A model generated the notes under the pieces. The model was given only the letters and a program-made list of their open reading frames with translations, was not told the DNA's origin and searched no databases. A DNA stretch of 64,000 bases from Eonycteris spelaea (Eukaryota; Chordata; Mammalia; Chiroptera; Pteropodidae), in NCBI GenBank assembly GCA_003508835.1, contig PUFA01000012.1, positions 18,952,001 to 19,016,000 of the forward strand, given 5' to 3'. A program made the position numbers and the translations under genes. Below, in pieces: positions 39,121 to 51,893 of the stretch (position 1 is its first letter; each line of letters starts with the position of its first letter).

Positions 39121-40739
39121 AGAGACACTGTTCTGCTCCCCCTCCTGATATCCACCTTTTCTGATCTACTCCATGCTTCAACGGATCTATTCCTGGAAAA
39201 TTGTATGTAAAAAATGTGTTGGGAATTCAAACCCAGCTTGCCCATTGGCTCAGGCTGGAGGTTAGCAAGGAGTGCTTCATGCACTGGTGAGCTGTGAATG
39301 GGGAGCAGGTGGTGTCCTTATCGATGCCCACAGTCCTCAGGGTGGCTGAGCTAGGAATGGGGTAGCTGAAGGCTAGAGTTCCCCAGACAGTCACTGCAGG
39401 ATATGAAGTAGCCTCATTTATTACACAAATATCATTTTTCTGAATGCCATGTTGTGAATACCTTTGGGAAGCTCTAACCTACGCTTGTAAAATAAGAGAC
39501 ATCTCTCACCAAAAAAAAAAAAAAAATGGAGATGTCATGGAATCACATTTAAGATTTCAGTAAAATGTGAACAGATGTGTGCATACACACTGTACATTCA
39601 AAGGAAAACTTTCAGATGAGATAGAAATAATGCAAAAACTATGCCATGGTAATTAGGAAGAAAAGGCTGAAAGAGCCCTAGCAACTTTCATGCTGGAAAT
39701 GGAAGAGGCAGCAAGAGATCTTGCCCTTGCCTCTGCATGTGGCTAAAATAGAAACAGCCAGCAAGTTCCAAAGGACTTTTACGGAAGCAAAGTCTTCCAA
39801 TTTTTGTCCCCTGTTCTGCCTCATGGCACCTGTTTCTCTCTCTTTTACAAACTGCCTGGTTCACCTCAGAGAGCACAAGAGGACAGGCTTTGGGGTCTGA
39901 AGACTGAAGGTCTCTTCTCAATTCTCCCAATAACCAGCAGTGTAACTTTGGCAAATTATTTTAAAGGGGAAAAATACAAATTCCTACAAAAATGTATAGC
40001 CTGACCATTTCCAGAAATGAATTTTGAGGTGACTTTGGACAAAATAATATTTTTTTTCAGCATAATTGTGAGATCTTCTCGATGTTCTCTGTTTTCAAAT
40101 GATGCCAGTCACGGAAATATCAGAGAATGTGGCATATCACAACTGACAATGTCCAGACATACCATCTGATGCAACACTTTTATTTCACGGATAGGAAAAC
40201 CAGGGTCTAGGGAGCTAGTTACCTTTGAAAGTTGCAAAGCTACTCTGAGCTAATGAGTCCAACATCTATTCTAATTCATTCTCCTCTCTTTCCCAAACTT
40301 TCCTTAGTTTAAATAGCATTTTTAGTATATTTTTTATCTTTGTTTTTGGCTGCCTAGCACATAAAGTTCTTTCTATTCAGGGTAGCCCTCCACCTCATAG
40401 CCACCTCCCAGACAGAAGCTGAAAGTGCTAGATGAAGGACCTACTTTCCCAGACTCCCTCCACTTGTCCAAGACATGTGATCTAAGCTTAGCCAATCCAA
40501 TCACTCAGGCAGGACTTTCACTCAGCAATGGAAAGGAAGTGACTCATCTCCAGAATGCACATGTTGGCATCAGTTACCTCTTCATCAGAACTGGTAATGA
40601 AGCATCATTTGGGGTTTGCCCTATGGGGTTTTATGTCTTCCAGACATTTCAATATTTTTGTGAGCCCACCAGTACCTATTTAGTAAATTCCTTAGCCAGA
40701 ATCTTTTAATTACTTGCAAATAAGACCCTTGGCAAGTAC
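39121..40739. other. unassigned intergenic DNA
   Basis: Contains an A-run near 39511-39526 and a weak antisense MIR fragment at 39890-39962. No gene recognised; the 94-residue frame at 40425-40709 has no domain. Confidence 0.4.
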
Positions 40740-41015
40740 AACTAATAATATTTACACTTTCACATATTCATCAAACACCATGCCTCAGGAATTTTTCTAA
40801 ATACTTTTCATGTATAAACACGTTTAGTCCTCACAATCACCCTATGAGGTAGGTATAGTGACCATGCCCATTTTACTGATGAGGTAACTGAGGCACAGTA
40901 AAGAAACTAATTTGAAATTAAGTAATTTGCCCAAAATTGTAAGCAATGAAATAGCAAGGCTCCAGTTTAAATCAGGCTATCGGGCTCTAAATCTGAGCTC
41001 TTAATCACTACTCAT
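40740..41015 (+). mobile_element. MIR SINE, nearly full length
   Basis: The best-preserved MIR here: 'atttacactttcacatattcatc', 'ctaaatacttttcatgtataaacacgtttagtcctcacaatcaccctatgaggtagg', 'gatgaggtaactgaggcacag', 'aagtaatttgcccaaaattgt', ending 'gagctcttaatcactac'. Confidence 0.88.
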
Positions 41016-41174
41016 CCTACTTCTCTGTAATTTTTTTACTGATTACATAATTAATAACTGTTTATCATAGAAACATTAAAAACTATAGAGAATAGAATAG
41101 AAGAAAAATACAAATAAACTATAACTGTACTGCTTATAGAAAACCACTGTCTATAGGTGTACTGGTGTAATATG

Positions 41175-41335
41175 ATGAAATAAAATTAAAGATTTAGTTC
41201 CTCGGCGACACTAACTACATTTTATGTGCTCATAGCCACATTTGTCTACTGACTACTATTTTGGACAACACAGCGCAGATATAAAACATTTCCGTCATTG
41301 TAGAATATTCTAGTCAATAGCGCTGAATAGGTCGG
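41175..41335 (-). mobile_element. hAT-type MITE
   Basis: 'aaagatttagttcctcggcgacactaactaca', 'tgctcatagccacatttg', 'ttggacaacacagcgcagatataaaacatttccgtcattg' reads as the antisense of an abundant hAT-Charlie non-autonomous element. Confidence 0.6.
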
Positions 41336-42340
41336 TAGCCTCTTTACATAGTTCTTTGGGACAGTGAACAAATAAATACATGAAATTTTATATAAATAGA
41401 ATGATATTTTGCATGCAGTTTTTATTGTAAGACTATTCTCGCTTATTCGCAGCTTATTTGTTTCTTGCTTTAACCCTCCTCCTCTCCTCTTCCTCACATA
41501 TAGAGGAACTTGTTTTGGTAAACACCTTTAGCCGTTTTGCTTTTTTCACTTAATAAAAAATCATAGAAAACTTTTCCAGTCAGACAGTACAGATCTGACA
41601 TTTTTATTAGTGATCATGTGGAATTCCGTGGGTCGGATGCATGACAGTATTTCAACGTGCATTCAGCCTCTTTCCCAGGAGTGGGATTATTGGATTGAAA
41701 GGTATATTAATGTTTAATTTTCATAGCTATTGTCAGATTCCAGTCCAAAGTCTAGAATGATCCCCATTTCCTCCAGCAATGCGTGAGTGTAGTCTGCCTT
41801 CCTGCTTCCTATTCTGTCTCCTCCTTACCTCCAGACACCCCAAATTCTGGCCAGCAGTAGTTGCTATAGCATCTCTGGATTTTCAAGAATTATGGTTGAA
41901 AAATAACATCTTTTCTACAGTGCTGTGCCAAGGTGGGATGGTGAGAGCAGTTGCCCAAAATATAAGCAACAAAAGGTTGCAAAAAAAGTCAGTTTGCTTG
42001 TTATTATCACCACACATTGGCCATTCTAACAATGTTAGTGATAACATCCTCCCCTCAAAAATCTTTTGTCGGCCTAAATTCTAAAGCATTGCTGTGGGTC
42101 CTGTTGAGTTTTAATAAGCTGTGTAAGTTTCAAATCCCAGTTACACGATTAATCTCAAACATGCATGACTCGGCTACACACATTTGTTTCAAAGGGAAAT
42201 TTATAATAGCTCTCCATAATTCTGGCTTATTTCAGGTGCAACTTATGTCTCCAGCCCCTGTGGTACTACACATTCTCGTGCTTCCATAGGAGGTTCAAAA
42301 TAAACCAGGAGAGCTGGATGCAATTTTCTTTTTTGAGATG
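41336..42340. other. mostly unassigned
   Basis: 41520-41720 looks like a diverged antisense L1 fragment ('ttttttcacttaataaaaaatcatagaaaa', 'gagtgggattattggattgaaaggta'). The plus-strand frames at 41779-42289 have no recognised domain. Confidence 0.4.
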
Positions 42341-42447
42341 AAAAAGACACAAAGATCTTTTCAAGCAGAATTGGCCTTGAATCACATATTCTGAAGCACT
42401 AAGCTTTAAAATTGTTTCTTGAATGTCGGTGCACAGAAATTGTGGTG
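42341..42447. repeat. unassigned repeat unit, copy 1
   Basis: About 100 bp that recur with divergence at 43351-43450 in the same orientation, about 1 kb away. Shared blocks include AAAGACACAAA, GGCCTTGAAT, a TTGTT-CTTG block and GGTGCACA-AAATTGTG. The family is not recognised; the GGTGCA core is faintly mariner-like. Confidence 0.55.
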
Positions 42448-43350
42448 AAGGCCATGACCAGTGAAATGGCTACAAAAAAGTAAAAGAAAAAAAAGACAAC
42501 TCCATAGAAAATAGAGTCATATTTGAAGAAGAATGCTGGGAGAAATGACAAAAGGTGCTGGTCATTGCCAGAAGAAATCAAAAGCACAATTTTGAAGACA
42601 TGGGTCATTTTCACTGAGAACTAAATGCGCATTCCAAAGCAATGGGTCAAATATTATCCATGTTTGCTATCCAGTTCTTCTCTCTAAATTCACTGGAAGG
42701 GGAACACCTTCAGAGATTTCACTAATATATAATAGAAATTTATAATGAATTTTCTGTGAAAATATTTCAGTGGAGATATTCCAACCGCAGAGGCATTTGA
42801 ACACCACTGATCAATCCTGAAGAAACAGAGATGTGGAAAATTCTGCAATTTCTGGGATTTATTGTTAAATGGAATTTTTATGAATCTGTCAAACTTATCT
42901 TTATCTTTAAAACTTTTTCTAATATTTGTCTGTTACTTTGAGTGAAAGAAAAATTTCAGAATTAATATTAATAAAAACTGTCTTTTATGAACTATAAATA
43001 AATGCAGGTGGACAAATTAGGCTCTTTTGTTTATTTAACATGAACGTACAAATTTTGACTGAATCACTGACATTTGTAGAAGTTAAGGCTCAAAAAACAA
43101 GGACTATAATGTCATTTCATTACTGAGATGGAGTAGGTAATTTTTTAATTGCATTAATGCAATCTTAAAATATTAATTATTTTTCCTTTAGTTGTAATGT
43201 AATATCTATTTAATTTTTAAATTTAACTGGCACAATTATACACATCCAATTCAATAATAGAAACATATACTGTCTGTGTTTCCTTTCATTTAACGATTAC
43301 TACTAAATCCTTCTTTAATAGAGAGGAGAGTAAGGTGTTATAAAATGACT
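42448..43350. other. AT-rich spacer between repeat units
   Basis: No gene or known repeat recognised between the two copies of the unassigned unit. Confidence 0.4.
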
Positions 43351-43450
43351 TTAAAGACACAAAATGCTTCCAAACAGCTAGAATGGGCCTTGAATAATGA
43401 CACACTGAGCTTTATAACTGTTCCTTGCAGGTTGGTGCACAAAAATTGTG
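43351..43450. repeat. unassigned repeat unit, copy 2
   Basis: Partner of the unit at 42341-42447, colinear in all shared blocks, with a short gap in the middle relative to copy 1. Confidence 0.55.
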
Positions 43451-43899
43451 AAGCCACCGGGCACTTGCTGGTGTGGTTTAGCTCTAGAATAACTTGTTTC
43501 CGCAGTAGGGACCAAAGAAGCCGTAACTGATTGATTCATTCACAGTTTCACTGCACCAGCTGAGTGGATGTGGACAAGCATGGCTTAATCTCTGAGATAA
43601 GCCCATTTCTTTCACTTGCATTTCCCCAACACCAGAGAAACTGAGTATTTTTTCATGCTTATTGGACATTTGACAACCTTCTATAAATTCCCCATTCGTT
43701 TCTTCTCTGGGATAGTTTATACTCAGGCTGTTTGGGCTAGGGACCCCTTTGAGAATATAATAAAGCCTACAGATCCTTTTCCAAGAAAAATACACACATT
43801 TTTATTTGTGCAGACCTCGACACCCTACTTCAGGGGGCTCGGAAACCTTGTTTTACAGGTACAGAAATAAGGCCAAGATTTCAAACTAATTTGAAGCAA

Positions 43900-44020
43900 G
43901 TTTCACGCCCTCTGAGCTTCAGTTTTCTCACCAGCAGAACAAACAATTATACTTAACTTCATGGATTATAAAAGATTAAATGAACTTATGTCTAAATACA
44001 TTAGACTAAAAGTTCTAAAA
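43900..44020 (-). mobile_element. MIR SINE fragment
   Basis: Antisense MIR: 'ccctctgagcttcagttttctcacc' then 'ttcatggattataaaagattaaatgaact'. Confidence 0.6.
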
Positions 44021-44121
44021 TTATTGACCTTATTTTTCCTTTCTCTCCCACCCCTGCATAGAGTATTTTTTTTTAAGTTTGAATAAATTCCAATGTTTAA
44101 AAATTGAGAGTTCTCACACTT

Positions 44122-44123
<2 letters not shown>

Positions 44124-44170
<47 letters not shown>
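44124..44170. repeat. (CA)n microsatellite
   Basis: About 23 uninterrupted CA units. Confidence 0.97.
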
Positions 44171-44173
<3 letters not shown>

Positions 44174-45689
44174 CTGGCATCTTTTAGAAAACCAAAAGCT
44201 CTAGCAATACTGCATCCACCTTGTCAAGTACCAGCCAGGGACTGGGCTGGAGAAGCTGCCACCCCTCCAGAGGCGGCCTCTGTTTGCAGATGTTCCCATC
44301 ACTGTCATCACTGGCAACAAGGATGGCTGCGGTTTTTCTCTTAGAGCAGGGTAACTTCACTCACTCACTTTACCTGCCAGGCCAGGTGGGCTGCGGAGTG
44401 CCTCCTGGGCACTCCATTGCTGTGCACCGGTCAAGTTAGTCACACAAAGGTCGTTAAGGATTAAGGTGATGCTATCTTTCTCTGGGAGATTTTCGTTCTA
44501 ATGGTTTTAGGAGAAGACCTGTCATAATCCTGTCACTACTTGACTATGGAAAATCCTGGTAATTACTTGAGAACATTTTTGCGGTCTTGGCAAGGGACTC
44601 ATGGTGGCATTGTGGTCGCTTTTCCCTCCAAACTAGTTCACATTCAGTCTAGTTCTCTGCCTGTCCACTGTCAGAACTCTATTCCAAGCCACCATCACTT
44701 ATCCAGAGTCTTGTGAGACCAGAAAAAGTCATTAAAATACCTTTATGTCTGTATTTCCTTTGGATAGTGTTTATTTTTTAATAAACCCTTCAAATTTTAG
44801 AGGTGGTATATTTATAAATTTGGGAGGCTTTTTTAACATTCTTATTATTATCTATAATAGCATCATTAAAAAAAAAGCTGTTATTTTCCAAATTCAAATG
44901 ATAAGCCATCTCCTAAAACCAAAGCTAAAGAGTTTAGTATTTTTTTCCTAGGGCGAAGGACACGTTTCCCCTAAAAATAATTAGTTAATTTAATAAATAT
45001 AATAAATATTTAGCTAAATAATTTCGCAATTCATATTTGTTGATTACTTCAGTTCCGCCCTCCCTCTCAAATACTCTTTTTCATAAATATCGAAATTTGA
45101 GATTTTTTTTGGTGGTGGTGGTGGTGGTTTTTTTACTTGTTGCTGTTGTTTCGCTTACTTTCCTTCCTCTCTGAAAACTAGAAAATGACCCAGAGAGGAC
45201 AAAGAACAGTATCCTATGATGTGTTCATTCTTCACCTTTTTTTATTTTTTACTTTGAGTCAATAGTTTCTGTTTACATCTCCTTAAGGCTTGCATTTCAG
45301 GCTTGCAAACTTCTGTTTCTTAGTTTTCTGACAGAAAAAAAAAATGGCTTTTATTTTTCTAATTGTATCTCCACCAACTTTCTATGACTTAAACTGTCAC
45401 TTTTAGCTGCCAAGTCAAAAATCTTCTGCGAGAATGAGAGCAGCTTCTGCTCATCACTTTTTCTCTTGCACAGGTGGGAGCCAAAGTGCCTTATTAGTTA
45501 TAGTAGCTTTATTGAAGTTTCCATATTCTACAAAGGTTACTATATAAAGGTGATCATCTTTTAGACAAATAAAATGACTTTCTTTCCAATCGGAATTCTT
45601 TGTATTTCTTTTGCTTGCCACATCGTGCTGGCTTAAACCCATTTAAAGAATGGTGTTCAGATTTGCTAACAAAGCCAAATCCAACGCCA
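44171..45689. other. unassigned intergenic DNA
   Basis: A (GGT)n tract lies at 45111-45128. No exon or repeat family is recognised in the rest. Confidence 0.4.
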
Positions 45690-45835
45690 TGCAACATTCG
45701 GGAGTCACACAGTTCTAAAGGCTGTACGTCCAAGATGAGAGCACCCACATGGTTGAGCTCTGATGCAGGCCCCCTGCGGGGTTGCAAGCCGCTGCCTTCT
45801 GGTCATGTGGCAGAGGACAGAGAGAGCCACAGTTG
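45690..45835 (-). mobile_element. probable MaLR LTR fragment
   Basis: On the minus strand, 'ctctgccacatgaccagaaggcagc', 'atcttggacgtacagcctttagaactgtg' match the order near the 3' end of MLT1-type LTRs. Short and diverged. Confidence 0.45.
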
Positions 45836-46429
45836 TTGATCATTATTTCTGCCGACTAGTTTTCGGTTCCAAAATTCAAGAGGTATGCAGGCAAATCACG
45901 GTGCAGAAGACTGGGGTTAGGCTGAGATACAGGGATGCTTGTGTACAAATTAGCAAGCTGAAGACAAAATATTGCAAGCCGTGGCTTCTCAGAGGAGAGA
46001 TTTGTTCCAGGACGAAGGAGAATTGGGAGAGGAGCTTCAACGGAGATTCCCCAAAGTTTGGAGCTGATGCTCTCCAAACACTAGTCTTACTCTCTCTTGG
46101 GCTCCCAGGCTGAGCAGGATATCAGGAACTTACAGTTTGTTAAATCTGGCTACTGAAAAGTCATTCTGGGGTTAATGCCCAAGGACAGGAGAGAACTGTA
46201 CAAGGCCTGGCTGTCTCGGGAGCACACTACACAGTTAACAGGCTGAGTCCCCTGCCTTCTATCCCTGCAAGATATATCACATTTCCTCTGTATTATGTTC
46301 TATTTTAGTCACACACCATCTGGCCTTGATAAAACCCTACCGGTGTCCTATTCTGAGACAAATGTCTGCAAAACCCAAGTCTTGTTTTGTGTCACTGGAT
46401 GCTTAGCAACTCTTTGAAGAATGGGATGT
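45836..46429. other. unassigned; holds a 116-residue frame
   Basis: The plus frame 45763-46113 (116 residues) starts in the LTR fragment. It shows no domain, signal peptide or splice sites that I recognise, and I do not call it a gene. Confidence 0.4.
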
Positions 46430-46600
46430 CCCAGTGCTTCTTTAAGTGGGGTTCGAGGAATATCTGCACATGACAGCATCCTCTGGATGGTGGAAATGCA
46501 GATAACTTAGGTCTCACCTCAAGCTCCTAAATCAGGATCTCTAGGGTGGGTTCTGGGAAAAAGTATTTTAAAGCAATCTAATCCTGCACTCCTCACACTT
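46430..46600 (+). mobile_element. MER5-like hAT MITE
   Basis: 'cccagtgcttctttaagtggggttc', 'catcctctggatgg', 'aaatcaggatctctagggtggg' keep the MER5 order; diverged. Confidence 0.5.
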
Positions 46601-47070
46601 AAAATGCTTGAATGACTTCCATCGCTTCTAGAAAAAAAACCAAACTGTATATTTCCATGGCCTGTGAGTTCCTACATGATCTGAACTCTGCTGCTTATGC
46701 CCCATGAGGATGTGGCTTCATCTCTCAGCTCATTACCAAAATAGCCTCTTGTCTGTCTCTCATAGTTCTCTGCTTCCACAGGACCTTTACACATGCTCTT
46801 CTCCTAGCCTGGAATAAATCTCCTTCCCTACTTAACCTAGCTAACAACCAATTATCATTTAGGTCTTAGCTCTGGAGTCCCATATGGGTCATATTGCTTT
46901 ATTACTTGTTCTCATAGTACTTGTCTCCTATTCATTCTCATGTATGGCTAATAGCTGAGTCTCCCAACAGACCATACACTTCTGAATCCTGGGCTTTCTC
47001 AACACTAAATCCACTAAACGGAATATAAAGCCTGACACATAGTAAATGCTCAATACATATTTATTGAATG
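46600..47070 (+). mobile_element. L2 LINE 3' part
   Basis: A long sense L2: 'cctacatgatctgaactctgctgc', 'ccacaggacctttacacatgctcttctcctagcctggaataaatc', and the terminal 'cctgacacatagtaaatgctcaatacatatttattgaatga'. Confidence 0.8.
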
Positions 47071-47094
47071 AAAAAAAGAACCCATCCTTTCCCG

Positions 47095-47420
47095 GTGTGA
47101 TATCATCCGGTCTCATGATGTTAAGTCCCCTCTCAAGCTAGTGACTCCCAAATTTATATCTTCAACTCTAACAGACTTCTCCAAAACTGAACTCTCGATC
47201 CAGTTTTCGCCATCTCAGAAAGCGGTATCATCATTTACCCAGTTGCTTAGGGCCCCAAACTTGGTGTCATCCTTGACCCTCTCTGTCTTTCTCACCCATA
47301 TTTGATCCATTTGCAATTCCTACAGCTTCCTTTCAAAATATTTTGGAAATCTCCTTGTCACTTGCTCCACTGCTGTCATGTTAGCCCAAGCCATCAGCAT
47401 TTCTCAACAAGACTGACTTC
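47095..47420 (+). mobile_element. L2-like LINE upstream fragment
   Basis: 'ctccaaaactgaactctcgatcc', 'cccagttgcttagggcc', 'tgtcatccttgaccctctct', 'tttgatccatttgcaattcc' is the text that normally precedes the L2 3' portion. It follows a complete L2 3' end, so it is a separate copy. Confidence 0.6.
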
Positions 47421-47543
47421 TGTAGTCATCTTCTGAAGGAAACTCTTGGGCCTGTGGAAGTAAATGAAACCACTCAAATGAGAACAAAACTATTTATACC
47501 TGGCAATTTCTATAATATGGAGTCAGCCCCCATCACATGCATT

Positions 47544-47652
47544 TGTCAGAGACCCAAAGGCAGGCAGGGGAGTGGGAAAAGTTTATTATGAAAAATAAAA
47601 CACTTCTGTTGTGCTTGATTGGAGGTTGTTGGCAATGGGAAAAATGAAGTGG
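47544..47652 (-). mobile_element. possible LTR 3' end
   Basis: In minus orientation, AATAAA precedes 'ccctgcctgcctttgggtctctgaca', resembling the poly(A) signal and U5 end of an ERV LTR. The 5S SINE is inserted beside it, and its remainder may continue after 47895. Weakly supported. Confidence 0.3.
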
Positions 47653-47882
47653 GTCATGGTCATGCCACCCTGAACAAGCTCCATCCCGTCTGATCTCGGA
47701 AGCTAAGCAGGGTCAAGCCTGATTAGTACTTGGATGGGAGACCACCTAGAAAGACTAGGTGCTATAGGCATAAAAAAATAACAAATAAAAAATAAAAAAT
47801 AAGGGATTATAGGATGACAAGGGCCTTGAAATCTGTGAGGTCCACCAAGGGTTGCCTGGCCGTAAAAAAGAAAAAGAAAAAG
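47653..47882 (+). mobile_element. 5S rRNA-derived SINE, long form
   Basis: Head 47653-47770 is 5S rRNA-like with the promoter core intact ('ctcggaagctaagcagggtc', 'tacttggatgggagacc'). An A-rich linker (47771-47800), the shared 3' unit (47801-47863) and a (AAAAAG)n tail follow. A degenerate 13-bp duplication abuts both ends exactly: AAAAATGAAGTGG at 47640-47652 and AAAAAGGAAATGG at 47883-47895. Confidence 0.9.
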
Positions 47883-47895
47883 AAAAAGGAAATGG

Positions 47896-48459
47896 CTAAC
47901 TAGAAGCAGAGGATCCTATATGCTTGGTCTGGGGAGAATATATTTGCCTTCTCTGACTGGTTCTGAGCGGGAAACAGTGGCAGTATTATGGAAGCTGGCA
48001 GTCCCTTAGCAAATTCTTACTATTTGGGGCCAATTGCTGCAAAAGTTGTAGTTTGGCTTCCTGGACTGATTACTGCAGAGGTTGTGGGTCAGAGTTCTAC
48101 TTTTATATGGTATGACCATTGTCCACCATTCGTATATTCAGTCTCTCAGGTTGATGGGGAGCTTCTGTGACTACTTGGTATTCTCCCCACTACTGGGGAT
48201 CAGAGAAGCTTTGTTAAGTTTTGGAGTACAGGAGAATGGATAGGAAGGTCTATATGAGGAATGTGGGTATCCAATGAGCACCTTTTCAAATAGTCTGAAG
48301 ATGTGAATTCAGCTGAAAGCTGGGGATTGAGGCAGAGGTAAGGTCAGAGGAGGACATTGAAGACAGGATTCAGTCTCACACTTAATGCCTCCGAAACAGT
48401 TCATCTCTGGCCCCTATCTAAGTTTCCAAAGCCCACCTTCTTTAGAAAAAATCTATTGT
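47896..48459. other. unassigned, possibly LTR remainder
   Basis: May continue the LTR interrupted by the SINE, but no boundary is visible. No gene recognised. Confidence 0.35.
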
Positions 48460-48980
48460 TTCTTGCGTAGAGTACAGCAGAATGGTTACAGATTCCCCTA
48501 TCCTGGTATACATTCTCTGTGCACTCATTCCATCAACCAGTGGAGTCCTTCTCCTCACCTCCTGAATCTAGGCTGGTTTTGTGATTTGCTTTGATCAATA
48601 GAAAGTGGAAGAAGTATTGTTATTCAACTTTTGAGGCTAATTCTTAAAAGACCCTACATGTTGTTGGCACAATGCTCAGAGATCGACATGTAAAGAAGCC
48701 AGTCTAGCTCCCAGGAGCATAAGAGACCACATGGAGGAGAATAGAGGCATCCTAGCCAGAAACCAGCACTAAATACCAAGATCCATAAGGAAAGCCACCT
48801 TGGGCCTTGTATCCCAGCCAGTCTTACAGTTGATAAAGGTGTATGAGTGAGCTCAGCTCAGCCAAAAGAGGGAATTTCAGTCACTGTATAAAATTATGTG
48901 AAATCATAGATTATTGTTGCTTTGAACCACTGAGTTCTGGGGATGGTGGGTTGTTATGTGGTGGCAGGTAATTAAAACAT
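48460..48980 (+). mobile_element. MaLR (MLT1-like) LTR
   Basis: 'ttttgtgatttgctttgatcaatagaa', 'cgacatgtaaagaagccag', 'catggaggagaatagaggc', and an end with 'ttgctttgaaccactgagttctgggg' and 'ggttgttatgtggtggcaggta' keep the LTR order. Confidence 0.6.
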
Positions 48981-49569
48981 TCCTCAAGAAGCCCTTGAGA
49001 CAAACATCAAAAGCATATCACAGTTTTTTAAACCATATTCTACCTTCCAAGATGAGATCTAGTAAATGTGTTCTTCTTATCTCGATGCGTGGTTATTAAC
49101 TAGGTGTACTCTCCACCTGGCCCCTCAGGTTAATTTAGTTGTAGGCATAAAATGGTAGGTCTGGTGTTCAAAAAGAGCTGCTTCCTTTCAGGCATCCCCC
49201 GCAGAATCACAAGGGCCATTGTATCAGCAAGGAGGAGCAGAGTCTGCAGGTAGAGGAGTGTGGACTTGGAGAAATCAGGTTCCCTTTGTGCCCACAGATT
49301 CAAGAGGCTCTCATTTAATGGGCACTTCTGGCATGCTTGGCTCTTTGCTGGCCTCTGAAGAGCCAGGTCAACAAAGCCTCACTCTGCTTGAGGTTTTCTC
49401 AGCATTCCACGTGGAGTGTGGCTCCTGACTTGGTCCCTGGGGACTTCAGTTTGGTCTCCTTTTCCCCAAGGTTTGGGAGCTCCCTTAGAGAGGGAGGGTC
49501 CTGTTTATTTCTTCAGGATCTAATTCCATCCAATCTCTGTGAGAGGGGAGAAATCTGTGGTGGTTTTAA
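48981..49569. other. unassigned intergenic DNA
   Basis: No gene or repeat recognised. Confidence 0.4.
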
Positions 49570-50095
49570 GGCACGTCTGCAAATTCTTTGACCCTCTTTC
49601 AAAAGGTGGAGTCAAATTTCTCATCCTTTGCATATAGGACTACCATAGGGACTCACTTCTAATACATAAACTATAGTAAAACTGATGTTGTGTGACTTCC
49701 AGGTGTAGGTCATGAAAAGTAATAGAGCTTCTACCTGAATCTCTGTTTGGTGCTCAACTCCTCCTTATAAGAAGTATGGCTACTCTGAAACTACTGTACT
49801 GGAGGGATCAGGTTCTAAAAGTTACTATACTGGAGAGACAGAAAGAGATGTCTGAGGAGCTCCAGCTGTTGAATCTTCCAGCCCTGACACCAAGACTTAT
49901 AGATGAAGAAGCCGTTGAGACGACCCCACTCCCAGCTACTAATCTGAACACAAATGCATGAGAGACAAACCTTTGTAAGTGCCACCTAGCTGAGCTCAGT
50001 CAGCTCCCAGACTTGTGAAATATCATCATAATAAATTGCACTTGCTGTTACAGTATTAAATTTGGGCTGGTTTTTTACATAGCAAGAGATAACAC
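49570..50095 (+). mobile_element. MaLR (MLT1-like) LTR
   Basis: 'caaattctttgaccctctttc', 'aaactgatgttgtgtgacttcc', 'ccagccctgacacc', and 'tcatcataataaattgcacttgctgtt' with 'acatagcaagagataaca' at the end. The 61-residue frame at 49776-49961 is a chance reading of the LTR. Confidence 0.65.
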
Positions 50096-50396
50096 CTCAC
50101 TTTCTTACTTTTGACTAGAGTTTTTTTGGATCACCACTCAATTAAAGTACTTGTCTTTGAAGACTTGTTTCGAATAGGTACTCATGTGGGAAGGGGTGCA
50201 TATGAAATATTTTGCCGTATAAAAGAATTCTATTCTTGGAAGAAATAGAGAACATCTATTTAAGACAATTGAAACTTTCCCAACCATTTTAGAAAAAAAT
50301 CAAATCCTACTGCCTAAAGCGTCCACTGTATATAATGAACGAATGTCTCGTCTATGCATCTAGAACGGTACCATCTTTGGCAGAATCGAGAAAATA

Positions 50397-50640
50397 GTGC
50401 TTCTCATATTTCAGTGAGCACATGGATCACCTGGAGATCTTGCCAAAATGGAAATCCTGAACCAGTAGGTTTGGGGTGCAGTAGTTCTCAAATTATGATC
50501 TTTTGACCATCAGCATCAGCATCACCTGGGAACTGCTTAGAGCTGTAAATTCACTCCAGACTTAGTGAATCAAAAATTCTGTATTTTAACAAAACTTCTG
50601 GTGATTTTGATGCAGCTGGAGTTTGAGAAACTTTGTTCAT
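50397..50640. mobile_element. two adjoining MER5-like MITEs
   Basis: The first (50397-50483) reads 'gtgcttctcatatttcag' to 'ctgaaccagtaggtttgggg'. The second (50484-50640) starts 'gtagttctcaaattatgatc', runs through 'catcagcatcacctggg' and ends 'gtttgagaaactttg'. The two appear to be in opposite orientation. Confidence 0.6.
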
Positions 50641-51719
50641 AAGTGTTACTGCAAATCTGAATGGGCCTCTAAGAACACCAAAACCCCAGAAGATAAGAAA
50701 TCTGCTGGAAATGGGGAGGAGAGGCAGTGGACCGGCAGCCGATGTGTAGTTCACAGGTTAGAACATTTCTCCAAGTATAATAATTCAGCCTGAACGGAAA
50801 GCTGGCCTTTTGCTACCTATTTTATAGCATATTGGTGGTTATATTTTGTCACCTACTAAAATTTCTCATGGCTTAATGGGTTCCAAAGACTGTGTTCCAT
50901 TCCAATCTTCATTCCAGAGGTGACCAGATAACTTCCTGTTATTGCTCTTCAAGCACCTCCTGCAGTAAGATATGAGCCTCCTGCCTCACCTTCCTCATTT
51001 GCATGTAGAATAACTTTTAACAAGGATTATTCAGCTTTCCAACAGATGGCCTGCCTCCCTCCCTCTGCTTCCACACAGTGTAACCTGCTTGCCAAACAGA
51101 GTCCAGAGGGAGCACATTAAATGCATGGGGAAGCAATATCATAAAGGCAAGGAGTCCCAACCAACCTCATCTTGCTTGTAATTGACACATTATACAATTT
51201 TAATTAAAAAAATTTCAGACATCTAGTTTCCTGTATGGCTAAACATGAATGGTTTCAGACACCTGAGACCTTTTAATATACTGCAAAGCCATAACGCCTA
51301 AGTCTAGGACTGTAATGGAACTCAGTAGTGCTAAAATATCATCAGGAAAAAAATTGTGCTTCTGACAACACAGAGAAGTGGTGGGAGAGTGGAGCTTATT
51401 TTTTCTCTTAATCTGAAGGAAGTGCATTGAGTTACTTTCCTGGGTGCTTCTCCAGTATTGTAGCCTGGACTGTAGGTGCCCTGAAGCTTGCTTACCGTAA
51501 AGGCCTTTGACTCTGTTTGAGCTTGTGTTTGTTTGTTTGTTTGGTCCAGAGGGAACACAGAGCATCTGAAAAGTCTGGAGATAATATCCCCAGAAGCAAC
51601 ACGCAACCAATGACAGATGGGGAAGTGGTAGATAGATTCCCCCAGTGCCCTTACTTCTTGGTGGGGGCAGCTGAGGAGGGTCCTGCAGTCCCCCTCAGAG
51701 CACCCCAGTACAACTGCGC
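50641..51719. other. unassigned, with TTTG tract
   Basis: A (TTTG)n tract at about 51525-51542 precedes 'gtccagaggga', a junction also seen at 53672-53696. The 123- and 133-residue minus frames at 51239-51732 show no domain. Confidence 0.4.
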
Positions 51720-51893
51720 TCCAGTTACACACTGTGGGAACTGGCTCAATAACACCCTTTTATCACCTTATTTCTCTTCCTAGCTTACTTTCTTCTTTGT
51801 GTTTTTCTTAGCTTACTACTCAACTAAACTACTTGTCTTTGAATATCTGTCTTAGGGTCTGTTTCTGGGGAGTAGCCATACTAAGACAAGGAA
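51720..51893 (+). mobile_element. probable MaLR LTR 3' end
   Basis: 'tctcttcctagcttactttcttc', 'actaaactacttgtctttgaatatctgtcttagggtctgtttctgggg' and 'catactaagaca' read as the 3' end of an MLT1-type LTR. Confidence 0.45.
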